This document shows positions 24,366 to 32,576 of a DNA stretch of 46,544 bases, one piece after another. The stretch covers positions 1 to 46,544 of the forward strand of contig JAUCGB010000021.1 in assembly GCA_030377895.1 (NCBI GenBank). Reading direction: 5' to 3'. Position numbers and translations under genes: made by a program. The notes under the pieces are model-generated. The model did not search any database. It was given only the letters and a program-made list of their open reading frames with translations, and was not told the DNA's origin. Source of the DNA: Anaerolineales bacterium HSG24 (lineage in GTDB: Bacteria > Chloroflexota > Anaerolineae > 4572-78 > J111). The stretch's first letter is position 1. Every line of letters starts with the position of its first letter.

Positions 24366-25211
24366 TTATGACTGACGCAAGGTTACATCACCGGCCCAAA
24401 CTATGATCTCTGTACCGTCCGCTTGATGGAGCAGGAGCGCACCATCTTCATTGACTCCGCCGATGAGGCCATGTTGTTGCTGACCATCCATAGCCGTCAC
24501 GGTAATCGGTTTTCCCAGGCCAATCAACCGTTCAGTCCAGGCTTGGTGAGGCTGTTGACCGGCTTGTAAGGCTTGGTATCGTTGCTCAATGTTGATTAGA
24601 AATTGGCGCGCCAGAGGTAGGCGCAAATTAGCCGTGTCACGGCCCAAAAGCATGGACAAACTGGTTGCGGTTTGCCGAAGCGATTCGACGGTGGCATGTG
24701 CGGTTGGTTCAGTTGGCATGGGAAGTTGGGCAAAATCAAGATTGACATTCAGCCCCATGCCGACAATCACCCAACTGAGGGTTGAACCGTTTAGCTCAAA
24801 CTCGGTCAAAATTCCGGCCAACTTTTTGCCATCGTGCCACACCAAATCATTGGGCCATTTTAGTTTGATCGTTAACTCGGTCAGTTGTTCAATTGCCTCA
24901 ACGAGGGCTAAGGCGCACAGCATGGTCAGCCGTTGAACCTGACTCGGCTTGAGCCACGTCGGACGAAACAGCAGAGACATCAACAAGCTAGAGCCGCTTG
25001 GTGCTTGCCACTGACGACCCAAGCGACCCCGTCCAGCAACCTGCTCATCGGTCAAACAGAGCAACCCCTCTGGCGCGTTTTGGGTTGCCAGCAATTTGAG
25101 GTCGCTGTTGGTTGATCCGGTTTGGGCGATGTAGATGACTTGTTGTCCGAAAATATGGGTCGGTAGGTTGTGGCGAATCGCTTCGGCTGATAAGGGTATT
25201 GTACGGAGCAT
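24366..25211 (-). CDS. birA: Biotin-[acetyl-CoA carboxylase] ligase
   Basis: This enzyme attaches biotin to the carboxyl-carrier protein. The 281 residues have the catalytic-domain motifs: the STNSD loop, the biotinyl-AMP loop GRGRLGRQWQAPSGSS, KWPNDLVW, and GKKLAGILTE. A C-terminal SH3-like part (GLIGGVNEDGALLLHQADG) is present. There is no N-terminal winged-helix DNA-binding domain, so this is the monofunctional form and will not repress biotin genes. An AAAGGA site precedes the ATG. Confidence 0.93.
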   Translation of the reverse strand: MLRTIPLSAEAIRHNLPTHIFGQQVIYIAQTGSTNSDLKLLATQNAPEGLLCLTDEQVAGRGRLGRQWQAPSGSSLLMSLLFRPTWLKPSQVQRLTMLCALALVEAIEQLTELTIKLKWPNDLVWHDGKKLAGILTEFELNGSTLSWVIVGMGLNVNLDFAQLPMPTEPTAHATVESLRQTATSLSMLLGRDTANLRLPLARQFLINIEQRYQALQAGQQPHQAWTERLIGLGKPITVTAMDGQQQHGLIGGVNEDGALLLHQADGTEIIVWAGDVTLRQS

Positions 25212-25385
25212 AAAGATTCCTTTGTAAAATTCGCTTGATGTGATGGTTTTGAGTACAATAGCCGGTTGTTTGCATACGTTGATTACATCTCGTTTCCATC
25301 GTTTCCAAACTCCAGTTTGAGAACGAAATATACAAAATTTTTACTTAATATTCTTAAACTAGGCCATACATAGGATACATGAACA

Positions 25386-25895
25386 ATGACAATAGAACGG
25401 CTTTATACCCCTTGGCGCATGAAGCACGTTACAAGTGAAAAGAAGTCTAAAACCAATTGTATTTTTTGTGACTATCAACATGCCGATACGGTTCATGATG
25501 AGGATAATTTAGTTCTGCATCGCGGAGAGCATACCTTTACCGTGATGAATTTGTACCCCTACAACTGCGGGCATGTGATGATTTTGCCTTATGATCATGT
25601 GGCTACCTTGTCTGATACGAGTGTCGCGGCGCAGTGTGAAATTATGAAACTAGCAACCTATTATACTGAATTATTAGGTGATTTAATGCACCCTGACGGT
25701 TTTAATTTGGGGGTGAACATGGGAAAAGCCGCCGGAGCAGGCATAGATACTCATCTCCATTTCCATGTTGTGCCTCGTTGGAACGGAGACAGTAATTTTA
25801 TGCCTGTTTTAGGCAATGCCCGTATCCTTCCCGAAGAGTTAGACGCGACCTACGACAAGATTGTCGCCATCATGCGGTATAATCCGCCTCGTTAG
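25386..25895 (+). CDS. HIT-family hydrolase
   Basis: The 169-residue protein has the histidine triad DTHLHFHVVPRW near residue 120 and a Cys pair (IFCDYQ) near the N-terminus. Family members hydrolyse nucleotide conjugates such as Ap4A or AMP-linked compounds. The C-terminal helix follows. An AGGA site is about 10 bases before the ATG. The stop codon lies within the 9-base duplication (TTAGTGATC) created by R1 copy 3, so that element inserted right at the end of this gene without changing the protein. Confidence 0.92.
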   Translation: MTIERLYTPWRMKHVTSEKKSKTNCIFCDYQHADTVHDEDNLVLHRGEHTFTVMNLYPYNCGHVMILPYDHVATLSDTSVAAQCEIMKLATYYTELLGDLMHPDGFNLGVNMGKAAGAGIDTHLHFHVVPRWNGDSNFMPVLGNARILPEELDATYDKIVAIMRYNPPR

Positions 25896-25900
25896 TGATC

Positions 25901-26005
25901 GGCTATCAACGTAAGCCGAGACATGTAGCACATGCTTCAGCCTGTGCCGTACACAGTCTAAAGACTGTGCTACGATATTATCTGTCGCATGTTAAGTTGA
26001 TAGCC
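25901..26005. mobile_element. R1 MITE-like element, copy 3, with target-site duplication
   Basis: The 105-base element begins GGCTATCAAC and ends GTTGATAGCC, perfect 10-base inverted repeats. It is flanked by the 9-base direct repeat TTAGTGATC (25892-25900 and 26006-26014). The interior is nearly identical to copies 1 and 2 with two extra bases. Confidence 0.92.
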
Positions 26006-26014
26006 TTAGTGATC

Positions 26015-26247
26015 CGAGGTAAACCCCTCGTTCCCAATCTCCAGATTGGGAACGTATTTGTCATAGAAACTCTGTTTCTGGCATGTTGTAAGTCGCAAAC
26101 AGAGTTTGCTTGAGCAATTGTGTTTCCAAACTCAGTTTGGGAACAAGGGGGCACATGGAGTGCAAGGCTTGCCTTGCATGCAAAGCGAGCTTTGCACTCC
26201 GGATTCTGCCATCACTACTTGTGCAGGACTACCAATAAATTATAATT
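26015..26247. repeat. Short palindromes and a GTAGTCCTGCACAAGTAGTG unit
   Basis: This spacer holds small palindromes (CCCAATCTCCAGATTGGG near 26034; CCAAACTCAGTTTGG near 26124), a GCAAGGCTTGCCTTGC-type stretch, and at about 26211-26232 a segment (CACTACTTGTGCAGGACTAC) whose complement recurs at 38551-38570 next to GCTTTGCACTCCGGATT, which is also shared. No gene is supported. Confidence 0.55.
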
Positions 26248-26988
26248 TCATTCCACCAAGGTAATCTCATCGGCCACTAGATCGCGGTTGGTGCGAAGGA
26301 ATCCCATCACATGGACTCTGCTACCGAGTTGGATGGCTGGGTCAAGTGTCATTTCAGCGGGTAAAATCACCGGATACCCCTCAATCAGCCACAACCGTTT
26401 CCCTTGGTTTTCGACTGCGCCAGTAAACTCAACTTGTCCACTGCGATCTTGACTTAGTAACTCTTCGACTTCGTATAAACGACGTTGACTGAATTTTTCT
26501 TGTAGAGCGAGGTCATTCTCGTCACTCCAACTTAGCGTCAACTGTATATTTTCTGACATTCGTTTGAATCGATACAATAAATCGCCCGGAATTGCATCAA
26601 TAGCGGCATAGTTGACCAGTAGGAGAGTCATGATAATCGTCAACATGGTGGTGATGGCGATGGTCAACAGGTCGCTGAGTAGGGCTTCGCGGGTCAACCG
26701 ACGACGAGCGATATGATAGGCGGCTTGTAATCGCTCAGTGAGTGGCGGCGTGCTTGGCTGAGGCAAGGTGGCAACCTCAGCCATGTATTTGGCTCGCAGA
26801 TTGGCTTTTTGCTCGATGGGGACGAGTACCGGATTTGGCTCGGTTAAGATGGTGGCCGCGTAGAGCATAGGGCGCAACTCTGTCGCGTATTCGGGCACGG
26901 TTTCCAGCACCTCATCAATAGGGATTCCGGCCTGAATGGCAGAGATGCACTCATCCAAAATCGTCTCAAACTGGTTAGCGTTCGTCAC
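26248..26988 (-). CDS. Anti-sigma-like membrane protein
   Basis: The 246-residue protein starts with a soluble segment (about 1-60) containing CISAIQAG-IPIDEVLETVPEY, has one membrane span at about 105-127 (LLTIAITTMLTIIMTLLLVNY) and continues outside with a DUF5667-like stretch (AIPGDLLYRFKRMSENIQLTLSWSDE). It ends in a small beta-rich domain. Its start overlaps the end of the ECF sigma gene by 14 bases, the typical arrangement of a sigma and its regulator. It lacks a zinc-type HxxxCxxC motif, so the inhibition mode would differ from classical zinc anti-sigmas. Confidence 0.7.
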   Translation of the reverse strand: MTNANQFETILDECISAIQAGIPIDEVLETVPEYATELRPMLYAATILTEPNPVLVPIEQKANLRAKYMAEVATLPQPSTPPLTERLQAAYHIARRRLTREALLSDLLTIAITTMLTIIMTLLLVNYAAIDAIPGDLLYRFKRMSENIQLTLSWSDENDLALQEKFSQRRLYEVEELLSQDRSGQVEFTGAVENQGKRLWLIEGYPVILPAEMTLDPAIQLGSRVHVMGFLRTNRDLVADEITLVE

Positions 26989-27529
26989 GGTTCACCTCCT
27001 GTGGTGGCATCATCCGCGCTAACGAAGCCAAGGCTCGGTGTTGGAGAGACTTAATCGAGCCGACTGTTTTATCCAACAGTTTGGCGGTTTCGGCTAAACT
27101 CATGCCCAGACCAAAGCGCAAGGCAATCACATGCTGTTGTTCGTCGGTTAGTTGGCTGAACGATTTATTCAAGGCTGGAATCATCTGTACCCAATGGGCA
27201 TGGTCGCTTAACTCTCGCTCATCAGAGACAATTTCTTCAATCAGTGGCACCGTGCGCCCTTTCTTTTTGATATAATCGGCGGTTAAATTACGGGCTACCG
27301 TATACAACCAGCCTAGCAATGAGGTACGAGGTGGCTTCTTTCGCTTCACGGTTGTGAGCAAGGCAAAAAACACTTCAGAGGCAATATCCGCCGCGCCCTC
27401 AGAATCATTAATTCGATAATATATGTAACGGTAAATTTGGTCAAAATAGCGATCGTACACTTCCGCCAAGGCCGTTTGGTCGTATCGCTGAATACGCTCC
27501 AACAACACATGTTGCATCTCGTCTTTCAA
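26975..27529 (-). CDS. ECF-type RNA polymerase sigma factor
   Basis: The 184-residue protein has sigma region 2 (about 15-85: YDRYFDQIYRYIYYRI, ASEVFFALL, GWLYTVARNLTADYIKK) and region 4 (about 120-175: LTDEQQHVIALRFGLGMSLAETAKLL and then the KSLQHRALASL recognition-type helix). The start appears to be TTG at 27529 with GGAGG ten bases upstream; the ATG at 27517 has none. A membrane partner gene overlaps its end, so it probably responds to an envelope signal. The target genes cannot be read from the sequence. Confidence 0.92.
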   Translation of the reverse strand: MKDEMQHVLLERIQRYDQTALAEVYDRYFDQIYRYIYYRINDSEGAADIASEVFFALLTTVKRKKPPRTSLLGWLYTVARNLTADYIKKKGRTVPLIEEIVSDERELSDHAHWVQMIPALNKSFSQLTDEQQHVIALRFGLGMSLAETAKLLDKTVGSIKSLQHRALASLARMMPPQEVNRDER

Positions 27530-27597
27530 TGCAGCTCTGCCTCCGAGTTTATATGGTAGGCCGAGTATAGCCTTTTTACTCCCCTACTTCTACTCTC

Positions 27598-27702
27598 TAC
27601 AGTCTTTCAGATAATGGTTTTCAATTCAAGACCAACCTTCCCGCAAGTTCTAAACTTGCGGGAAGGTAACGGCTGAAAATGTTTATCTGAACATCTATAT
27701 TG
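27598..27702. mobile_element. R4 element, copy 1
   Basis: The ends are TACAGTCTTTCAGATAA and TTATCTGAACATCTATATT. The core is a perfect palindrome, ACCTTCCCGCAAGTT...AACTTGCGGGAAGGT (27635-27667). Copy 2 (30286-30388) has the same ends around a different palindrome, so the ends are conserved and the core varies, as in R2. Confidence 0.7.
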
Positions 27703-27870
27703 TAAATCCTAATCGGGCAGAGGTAAAGTGATACGGTTAACTGTTTTTTCTGCTCTGTTTGATTTTGTGTTAAAATAGCCTTAAGTAACTTTCAGATGAT
27801 TAATCAGAGGTGGCCGAGTAAGACGCGCCTTATTTCTTATTCAGCCACTTGCTGATCTATACGATGTCTT

Positions 27871-28086
27871 ATGCGCCAACTAAACATAGACAAAGCTAAC
27901 TCACAATTGATAGAGTTGATCAATGCCGTTCTGAATGGCGAAGATGTGGTGATTACAGACGCTGGTTACCCAATTATTAAACTCGTACTGATTGACCCCG
28001 GTTGGCAGCGACGAGGGGCAATCAATACCACCCAGTTAGACATTATTATTAACAATGAACAAAGTGATGAATTAGAGAATTCCTGA
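27871..28086 (+). CDS. Phd/YefM-type antitoxin (no toxin partner seen)
   Basis: The 71-residue protein fits the Phd/YefM pattern: IDKANSQLIELINAVLNGEDVVITDAGYPIIKLV. Such antitoxins neutralise toxins of the PIN or RelE classes and autoregulate. No toxin gene follows: the next 325 bases hold only R3 copy B and short repeats, then lepA. The C-terminal part (from GWQRRGAIN) is short and acidic. The region before it contains a GTGGCCGAGTAAG-type stretch that I could not match to a tRNA. It is either an orphan or the remnant of a disrupted pair. Confidence 0.7.
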   Translation: MRQLNIDKANSQLIELINAVLNGEDVVITDAGYPIIKLVLIDPGWQRRGAINTTQLDIIINNEQSDELENS

Positions 28087-28186
28087 ATCGTGGCTATAAA
28101 CTTAAATCGAGACAAAATCCGGAGAGTAAGCGTCTCGCTTGCAGATCGGCATCCTATCGGCGCGCCGAAAACTGTCGCATTTTAAG

Positions 28187-28363
28187 TCTTACTACCCGAC
28201 AAAAATTTTTACCCTGAACTAATTAACACAGAGTTTCACAGAGGAACACAGAGTTTCACAGAGAAAAAACGAGTTATTCTTTCCTCTGTGAAACTCTGTG
28301 ACCCTCTGTGTCCTCTGTGTTACTGTTTTAACTTTCTCGAAACCAGTTTGTCGGGTAGCAAGA
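28187..28363. mobile_element. R3 element, copy B
   Basis: The left end TCTTACTACCCGACAAA and right end TTTGTCGGGTAGCAAGA are complementary over 17 bases with one mismatch. The interior holds CACAGAGTTTCACAGAG units and complementary ones around a short AT-rich loop. This is the cleanest copy in the window; it lies 50 bases before lepA. Confidence 0.82.
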
Positions 28364-28412
28364 ATCAGAATCACTGAATCATTGAATCGCAGAATCAATC
28401 AATAGGAACGTT

Positions 28413-30215
28413 ATGAATCAAGATAAAGTACGAAATTTTTGCATTATCGCCCACATCGACCATGGTAAAAGTACCTTGGCTGACCGACTTCTACAATCAA
28501 CCGGCACCATCTCTGAGCGTGAGATGCAGGAGCAGGTGCTGGATAGCATGGATTTGGAGCGTGAGAAGGGCGTAACCATCAAAGCCTCGGCCGTGCGGAT
28601 GAATTACACCGCCCAAGATGGCGAAATTTACCAGCTTAACCTAATTGACACGCCCGGTCATGTCGATTTTACTTACGAAGTATCCAGAGCCATTGCCGCG
28701 TGTGAGGGGGCGATTCTGGTCGTTGATGCCACCCAAGGCATCGAAGCGCAGACCCTCGCCAACCTCTACTTGGCTTTGGAGTATAATCTGGAAATCATCG
28801 CCGTGATCAACAAGGTCGATTTACAATCAGCCCAACCGGATGATGTGGCTCAAGAGATTGAAGATTTGATTGGCCTCGACGCGGTAGACGTGCTACCTGT
28901 CAGCGCAAAAACTGGTGTCGGCGTGGATGTTTTGTTAGAGGCAGTGATAGAACGAATTCCGCCACCGCAGGGCAATCGTGAGGCCACATTTCGTGCCTTA
29001 ATTTTCGACAGTCATTATGATTCCTACAAAGGCGTGATTGCTTACGTGCGGGTCATGGATGGTCGGTTGAGGCGACAAGACATGGTGTATCTATTTGCCA
29101 CAGAGCGCACCCTTGAACCGTTGGAGATTGGCGTGTTCCGCCCGACCATGCAGGAAACCGACAATTTACAGGCTGGCGAGGTCGGCTACATCGCCACTGG
29201 CTTAAAGACGATTCGGGATGTGCGGGTCGGGGATACGGTGGCGTTGGCTGGTAAGGGAACGGTTACACCCTTAGCCGGATACGAGCCGGTCAAACCGATG
29301 GTCTACGCCGGATTTTTTCCGACGGAGGCCGAGGATTACAAATTGCTTAAGGATGCCTTGGAGAAGTTGCAACTAAACGATGCTTCATTAGTATATGAGC
29401 CGGAGACGAGTCAGGCTTTGGGTTTTGGTTTTCGGGCTGGCTTTTTGGGACTGTTCCACATGGAGATTATCCAAGAGCGGCTAGAGCGGGAGTATGATCT
29501 TGACCTGTTGGCGACTGCGCCGAGTGTGGAGTATCAGATTCTCAAGACCGACGGGGAGCAGATTATCATTGATAATCCGGCTGACATGCCGGAGCCGACT
29601 TACATCGACACAATCTCTGAGCCGTGGATGCACCTGAGTGTTTTCACTCCGGCGGATTACATCGGCGGGGTCATGGAGATTTCGACTCGGCGGCGGGGCG
29701 AGATGATTAAGATGGAATATTTGGATGAGACGCGGGTGCTGATTGAGTTTAATTTGCCTTTATCGGAGATGATTATCGACTATTATGATAATTTAAAGAG
29801 TATCACCAAAGGATATGCCTCGCTTGATTACAAATTTGGTGACTATCGCCCCAGTGATCTCGTTAAATTAGAGGTACTGGTCAACAAAGAGCCGGTTGAT
29901 GCCCTCAGCGTGATTATTCATCGTGACCAATCCTATCCTCGCGGGCAGAAGTTGGTCTCAAGGCTCAAAAAGGTGATTCCGCGCCAGATGTTTGTCGTGC
30001 CGATTCAAGCCGCAGTGGGCAAAAAGGTCATCAGCCGGGCCAACATCAAAGCCTATCGCAAAGATGTGACCGCCAAATGTTACGGTGGAGACATATCCCG
30101 TAAGAAAAAGCTACTCCAAAATCAGGCCAAAGCCAAAAAACGCATGAAGATGCTCGGCAAGGTCGAAGTGCCGCAAGAGGCATTTATGACGGTGTTGCGT
30201 TTGAGTGATGAATAA
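28413..30215 (+). CDS. lepA: Elongation factor 4 (LepA)
   Basis: LepA is a translational GTPase that acts on stalled or mistranslocated ribosomes. The 600 residues match the family: the G1 loop IAHIDHGKSTLADRLL at about 8-23, the LNLIDTPGHVDF switch, NKVD, and the LepA-specific C-terminal domain with YRKDVTAKCYGGDISRKKKLL near 550. An AGGAACG site lies before the ATG. It is in ordinary condition with no changes to the key residues that I could see. Confidence 0.98.
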   Translation: MNQDKVRNFCIIAHIDHGKSTLADRLLQSTGTISEREMQEQVLDSMDLEREKGVTIKASAVRMNYTAQDGEIYQLNLIDTPGHVDFTYEVSRAIAACEGAILVVDATQGIEAQTLANLYLALEYNLEIIAVINKVDLQSAQPDDVAQEIEDLIGLDAVDVLPVSAKTGVGVDVLLEAVIERIPPPQGNREATFRALIFDSHYDSYKGVIAYVRVMDGRLRRQDMVYLFATERTLEPLEIGVFRPTMQETDNLQAGEVGYIATGLKTIRDVRVGDTVALAGKGTVTPLAGYEPVKPMVYAGFFPTEAEDYKLLKDALEKLQLNDASLVYEPETSQALGFGFRAGFLGLFHMEIIQERLEREYDLDLLATAPSVEYQILKTDGEQIIIDNPADMPEPTYIDTISEPWMHLSVFTPADYIGGVMEISTRRRGEMIKMEYLDETRVLIEFNLPLSEMIIDYYDNLKSITKGYASLDYKFGDYRPSDLVKLEVLVNKEPVDALSVIIHRDQSYPRGQKLVSRLKKVIPRQMFVVPIQAAVGKKVISRANIKAYRKDVTAKCYGGDISRKKKLLQNQAKAKKRMKMLGKVEVPQEAFMTVLRLSDE

Positions 30216-30285
30216 GGAATGGGCGAATAGCGAATCTGTTTTTGTTGATTACCCACATTTGGCTTATACTTCAACTTAACGTTTG

Positions 30286-30388
30286 TACAGTCTTTCAGAT
30301 AAAGTTTTTTACTCAGACGGACATACCCTAAAGGTTTCTAAAACCTTTAGGGTCTCGAACTCCAAAACATTATCTGAACATCTATATT
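30286..30388. mobile_element. R4 element, copy 2, abutting a start codon
   Basis: The ends TACAGTCTTTCAGATAA and TTATCTGAACATCTATATT match copy 1. The core palindrome is ACCCTAAAGGTTTC...AAACCTTTAGGGT (30325-30353). The right end lies three bases before the ATG of the Wzz-like gene at 30392, and no ribosome site is visible, so the element may have replaced the leader of that gene. Confidence 0.72.
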
Positions 30389-30391
30389 TTA

Positions 30392-31078
30392 ATGGTCTTA
30401 AAACAGTATTTTAACATCGTCTGGAAACGGATTTGGATTCCGGTATTGTTGGTTGTAGTGGTGACGGCAGTCAGCTTGTGGACTCAGCAAACGCCAGAGC
30501 TAGGCTACACCGCCACCATGCGCTTCATCGTCGGGATTGAGCCGGAACGAGTACCGGGCACTTTTAACTATGACGGCTACTACGCCGGAGTCTCCTCCGA
30601 GTATATGACCGATGATTTTGCGGTGGTGGTCGAGAGCCATGCCTTTGCCAAGGATGTCAATCGCCATCTAGTTGCCATGCAGAGTTCGGTTAATGTGTCA
30701 CCCGGCACGATTAAAGGGTTATTTTTTGCCGAAAAGCAACATCGCATCCTGACCTTGAATCTGAGTTGGGGCAATCCCGACCAGTTGGCCGAAATCGGAG
30801 AAGCCATCGCCTTGGCCCTGCAACAGGACGGCCCCAAATATCTGGCCCAATTGACCACCTTTGGCGGAGTCATCACCATGATTGACCCACCCTCCTCTCC
30901 AATTCCTGTACCGACCCCACTCACTCAGCGCCTCGACATTCCGGTTCGGGTGTTGTTGGCTCTGGGGTTAGGGTTGGCTCTAACTTTTCTGCTCGATTAT
31001 CTGGATGATCAGATTCATCAACGAGCCGATTTAGAGGCGATGGGCTTAACCGTATTAGCCGAAATATCAAAAAAATAG
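30392..31078 (+). CDS. Wzz-like polysaccharide chain-length determinant, first copy
   Basis: The 228-residue protein has a short N-terminal cytoplasmic part, a membrane segment at about 14-30 (WIPVLLVVVVTAVSLW), a periplasmic/extracytoplasmic loop with Wzz-like TATMRFIVGIEPE, and a second membrane segment at about 190-208 (VLLALGLGLALTFLLDYL). This is the Wzz/CpsC layout, which controls polymer length and partners the tyrosine kinase encoded 800 bases on. The ATG follows R4 copy 2 directly and lacks a visible ribosome site. A second Wzz-like gene follows after a palindrome. Confidence 0.82.
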   Translation: MVLKQYFNIVWKRIWIPVLLVVVVTAVSLWTQQTPELGYTATMRFIVGIEPERVPGTFNYDGYYAGVSSEYMTDDFAVVVESHAFAKDVNRHLVAMQSSVNVSPGTIKGLFFAEKQHRILTLNLSWGNPDQLAEIGEAIALALQQDGPKYLAQLTTFGGVITMIDPPSSPIPVPTPLTQRLDIPVRVLLALGLGLALTFLLDYLDDQIHQRADLEAMGLTVLAEISKK

Positions 31079-31082
31079 AGTG

Positions 31083-31115
31083 ACTGGGCGCGCAGGATTC
31101 CAACCTGCGCGCCCA
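31083..31115. repeat. Palindrome between the two Wzz-like genes
   Basis: CTGGGCGCGCAGG and CCTGCGCGCCCAG are complementary over 13 bases around a TTCCAA-type loop. It starts five bases after the first gene's stop codon and ends 15 bases before the second gene's ATG. There is no T-tract, so it is unlikely to be a strong terminator; it may stabilise or process the mRNA. Confidence 0.75.
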
Positions 31116-31130
31116 GTCCAAAGTTATCAA

Positions 31131-31865
31131 ATGGAAATTAACGATTATCTACGTATCCTGCGTAAACGAGGCTACATCATTATCCTTGTGGCTCTGATTG
31201 CCGGAGCCAGTGCTTACGCCGTCAGCAAGATGCAAACCCCCATCTACAGCGCCACCGTCAAACTGAGCGTTGTTCCGGCCCGCGCCACCGATTGGGGATC
31301 GAGCAACAGTCTCAAAGATTTGCTCCGAAATTATGCCGAAAACATCACCACCCACGGCATGGCTGCCGATGTTATTGACCGAGAGCAGTTAGATATGGAC
31401 ACTGGCTCGTTGTTGGGCAAACTGTTTGTCAGCCCCGACAGTTCTACCTTTACCCTGGCTTTAGAAGCCCGCGACCGAGACCCCAAAGTGGCGATGGACA
31501 TCGTCAATCAGATGTCGATTGTCTTCATCGAAGACCGTGACCAGTGGAATCAACGTCAGGATAAACGAGACCGGATCGACGTGTCGATGTTAGACAGTGT
31601 CTACAACTTGGGTTATCAACAATATACCCCCCAAACCAGTATCAACACCTTGGCCGCGGCCATTTTTGGGACGTTGATGGGCCTGCTGGTGATTGTTCTG
31701 CTCGAATGGTTGGAGATGGATATCATCCGTACCCCGTCCGACATAGAACGGGCCATCGACAACGCCGTTTTAGGTACGATTCCGCCCGTCACCAGCCCAA
31801 GCAGTCAGCCTCGTCAGAAAGGGTCGAGCAAACTTGTCCCCAAGTTGGGAGGTACAAACTCATGA
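31131..31865 (+). CDS. Wzz-like polysaccharide chain-length determinant, second copy
   Basis: The 244-residue protein starts MEINDYLRILRKRGYIIILV, the classic Wzz N-terminus, with membrane segments at about 16-32 and 173-194 and an outer loop with TPIYSATVKLSVVPA. I start at 31131; the open frame extends 17 codons upstream through the palindrome. The C-terminal cytoplasmic tail (about 210-244) ends in basic residues that could contact the kinase. Its stop overlaps the kinase start as ATGA, so the pair is coupled, the normal arrangement for a CpsC-CpsD split kinase. Confidence 0.85.
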   Translation: MEINDYLRILRKRGYIIILVALIAGASAYAVSKMQTPIYSATVKLSVVPARATDWGSSNSLKDLLRNYAENITTHGMAADVIDREQLDMDTGSLLGKLFVSPDSSTFTLALEARDRDPKVAMDIVNQMSIVFIEDRDQWNQRQDKRDRIDVSMLDSVYNLGYQQYTPQTSINTLAAAIFGTLMGLLVIVLLEWLEMDIIRTPSDIERAIDNAVLGTIPPVTSPSSQPRQKGSSKLVPKLGGTNS

Positions 31866-32518
31866 TCAGTCCGGCCATTATCACCCTGACCGACCCTAGT
31901 TCCGCCACCGCAGAGGCTTATCGCACTCTGCGAACCAACATCGAATTTTCTAGCGTTGATGATGCACTCCAAACTTTGCTGGTTAGCTCTGCCGCACCCG
32001 ATGAGAATAAAAGCGCGGCGGTGGCAAATTTGGCCGTTGTCATGGCTGATGGGGATCGGCCTGTTATTTTGGTCGATGCCGATTTGCGTCGCCCGCAACA
32101 GCACAGCCTGTTTAATCTGCCCAACGAGGCCGGTTTCACCAATATGTTTAAGGATGAGGCCATGCTGAAAAATCCACCCTTGCGAACTGTGCCGCAAACC
32201 AGTTTGAAAGTGCTAACTAGTGGGGTTTTGCCACCGATTCCGAGCCAACTGCTCGCATCAAAAAAGATGAAACAACTGTTAACCCGTTTGACCGAGTTGG
32301 CCGATGTCATCATTTTTGACGCGCCCCCGATTGTAACCGTCAACGATGCCTCATTGCTGGCCCATCAGGTTGATGGGGTACTGCTAGTCGTCAAAGCGGG
32401 CAGTACCAAACGTGACCATGTCAAAGCGGCCAAAGACCGATTGGAGAAGGTGAACGCTCGGTTGATTGGTTCGGTGTTGACTAACGCTCAAGTTGATACT
32501 GCTTTGCAATACGAATGA
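31862..32518 (+). CDS. BY-kinase-like ATPase (CpsD/CapB) with a degenerate P-loop
   Basis: The 218-residue protein has the BY-kinase order: the EAYRTLRTNIEFS motif at 18-30, a Walker A site, the Walker A-prime VDADLRRPQQH at 71-81, and the Walker B-type VIIFDAPP. In active kinases Walker A reads PGEGKST; here it is PDENKSA (46-52), with both Gly residues changed although Lys50 and Ser51 remain. The usual C-terminal tyrosine cluster is absent; only Tyr217 is left. It may be a scaffold that needs only nucleotide-independent contacts with the Wzz protein, or a weak kinase. The frame opens upstream, but ATGA coupling and conservation fix the start. Confidence 0.85.
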   Translation: MISPAIITLTDPSSATAEAYRTLRTNIEFSSVDDALQTLLVSSAAPDENKSAAVANLAVVMADGDRPVILVDADLRRPQQHSLFNLPNEAGFTNMFKDEAMLKNPPLRTVPQTSLKVLTSGVLPPIPSQLLASKKMKQLLTRLTELADVIIFDAPPIVTVNDASLLAHQVDGVLLVVKAGSTKRDHVKAAKDRLEKVNARLIGSVLTNAQVDTALQYE

Positions 32519-32576
32519 CGAATTATGAATGAGTTGAGCATTTTCAATTCATAATTTATAATTCATAATTTATTTT

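Noticed and set aside
25895..26113. 72-codon open frame after the HIT gene
   Set aside because: It is encoded by R1 copy 3 and adjacent palindromes.
27800..27860. GTGGCCGAGTAAG segment as a possible tRNA
   Set aside because: It could not be folded by eye into a cloverleaf with a T-arm and acceptor stem.
30580..30924. 114-codon minus-strand frame inside the first Wzz-like gene
   Set aside because: It opposes a gene with clear family features and has no recognisable content of its own.
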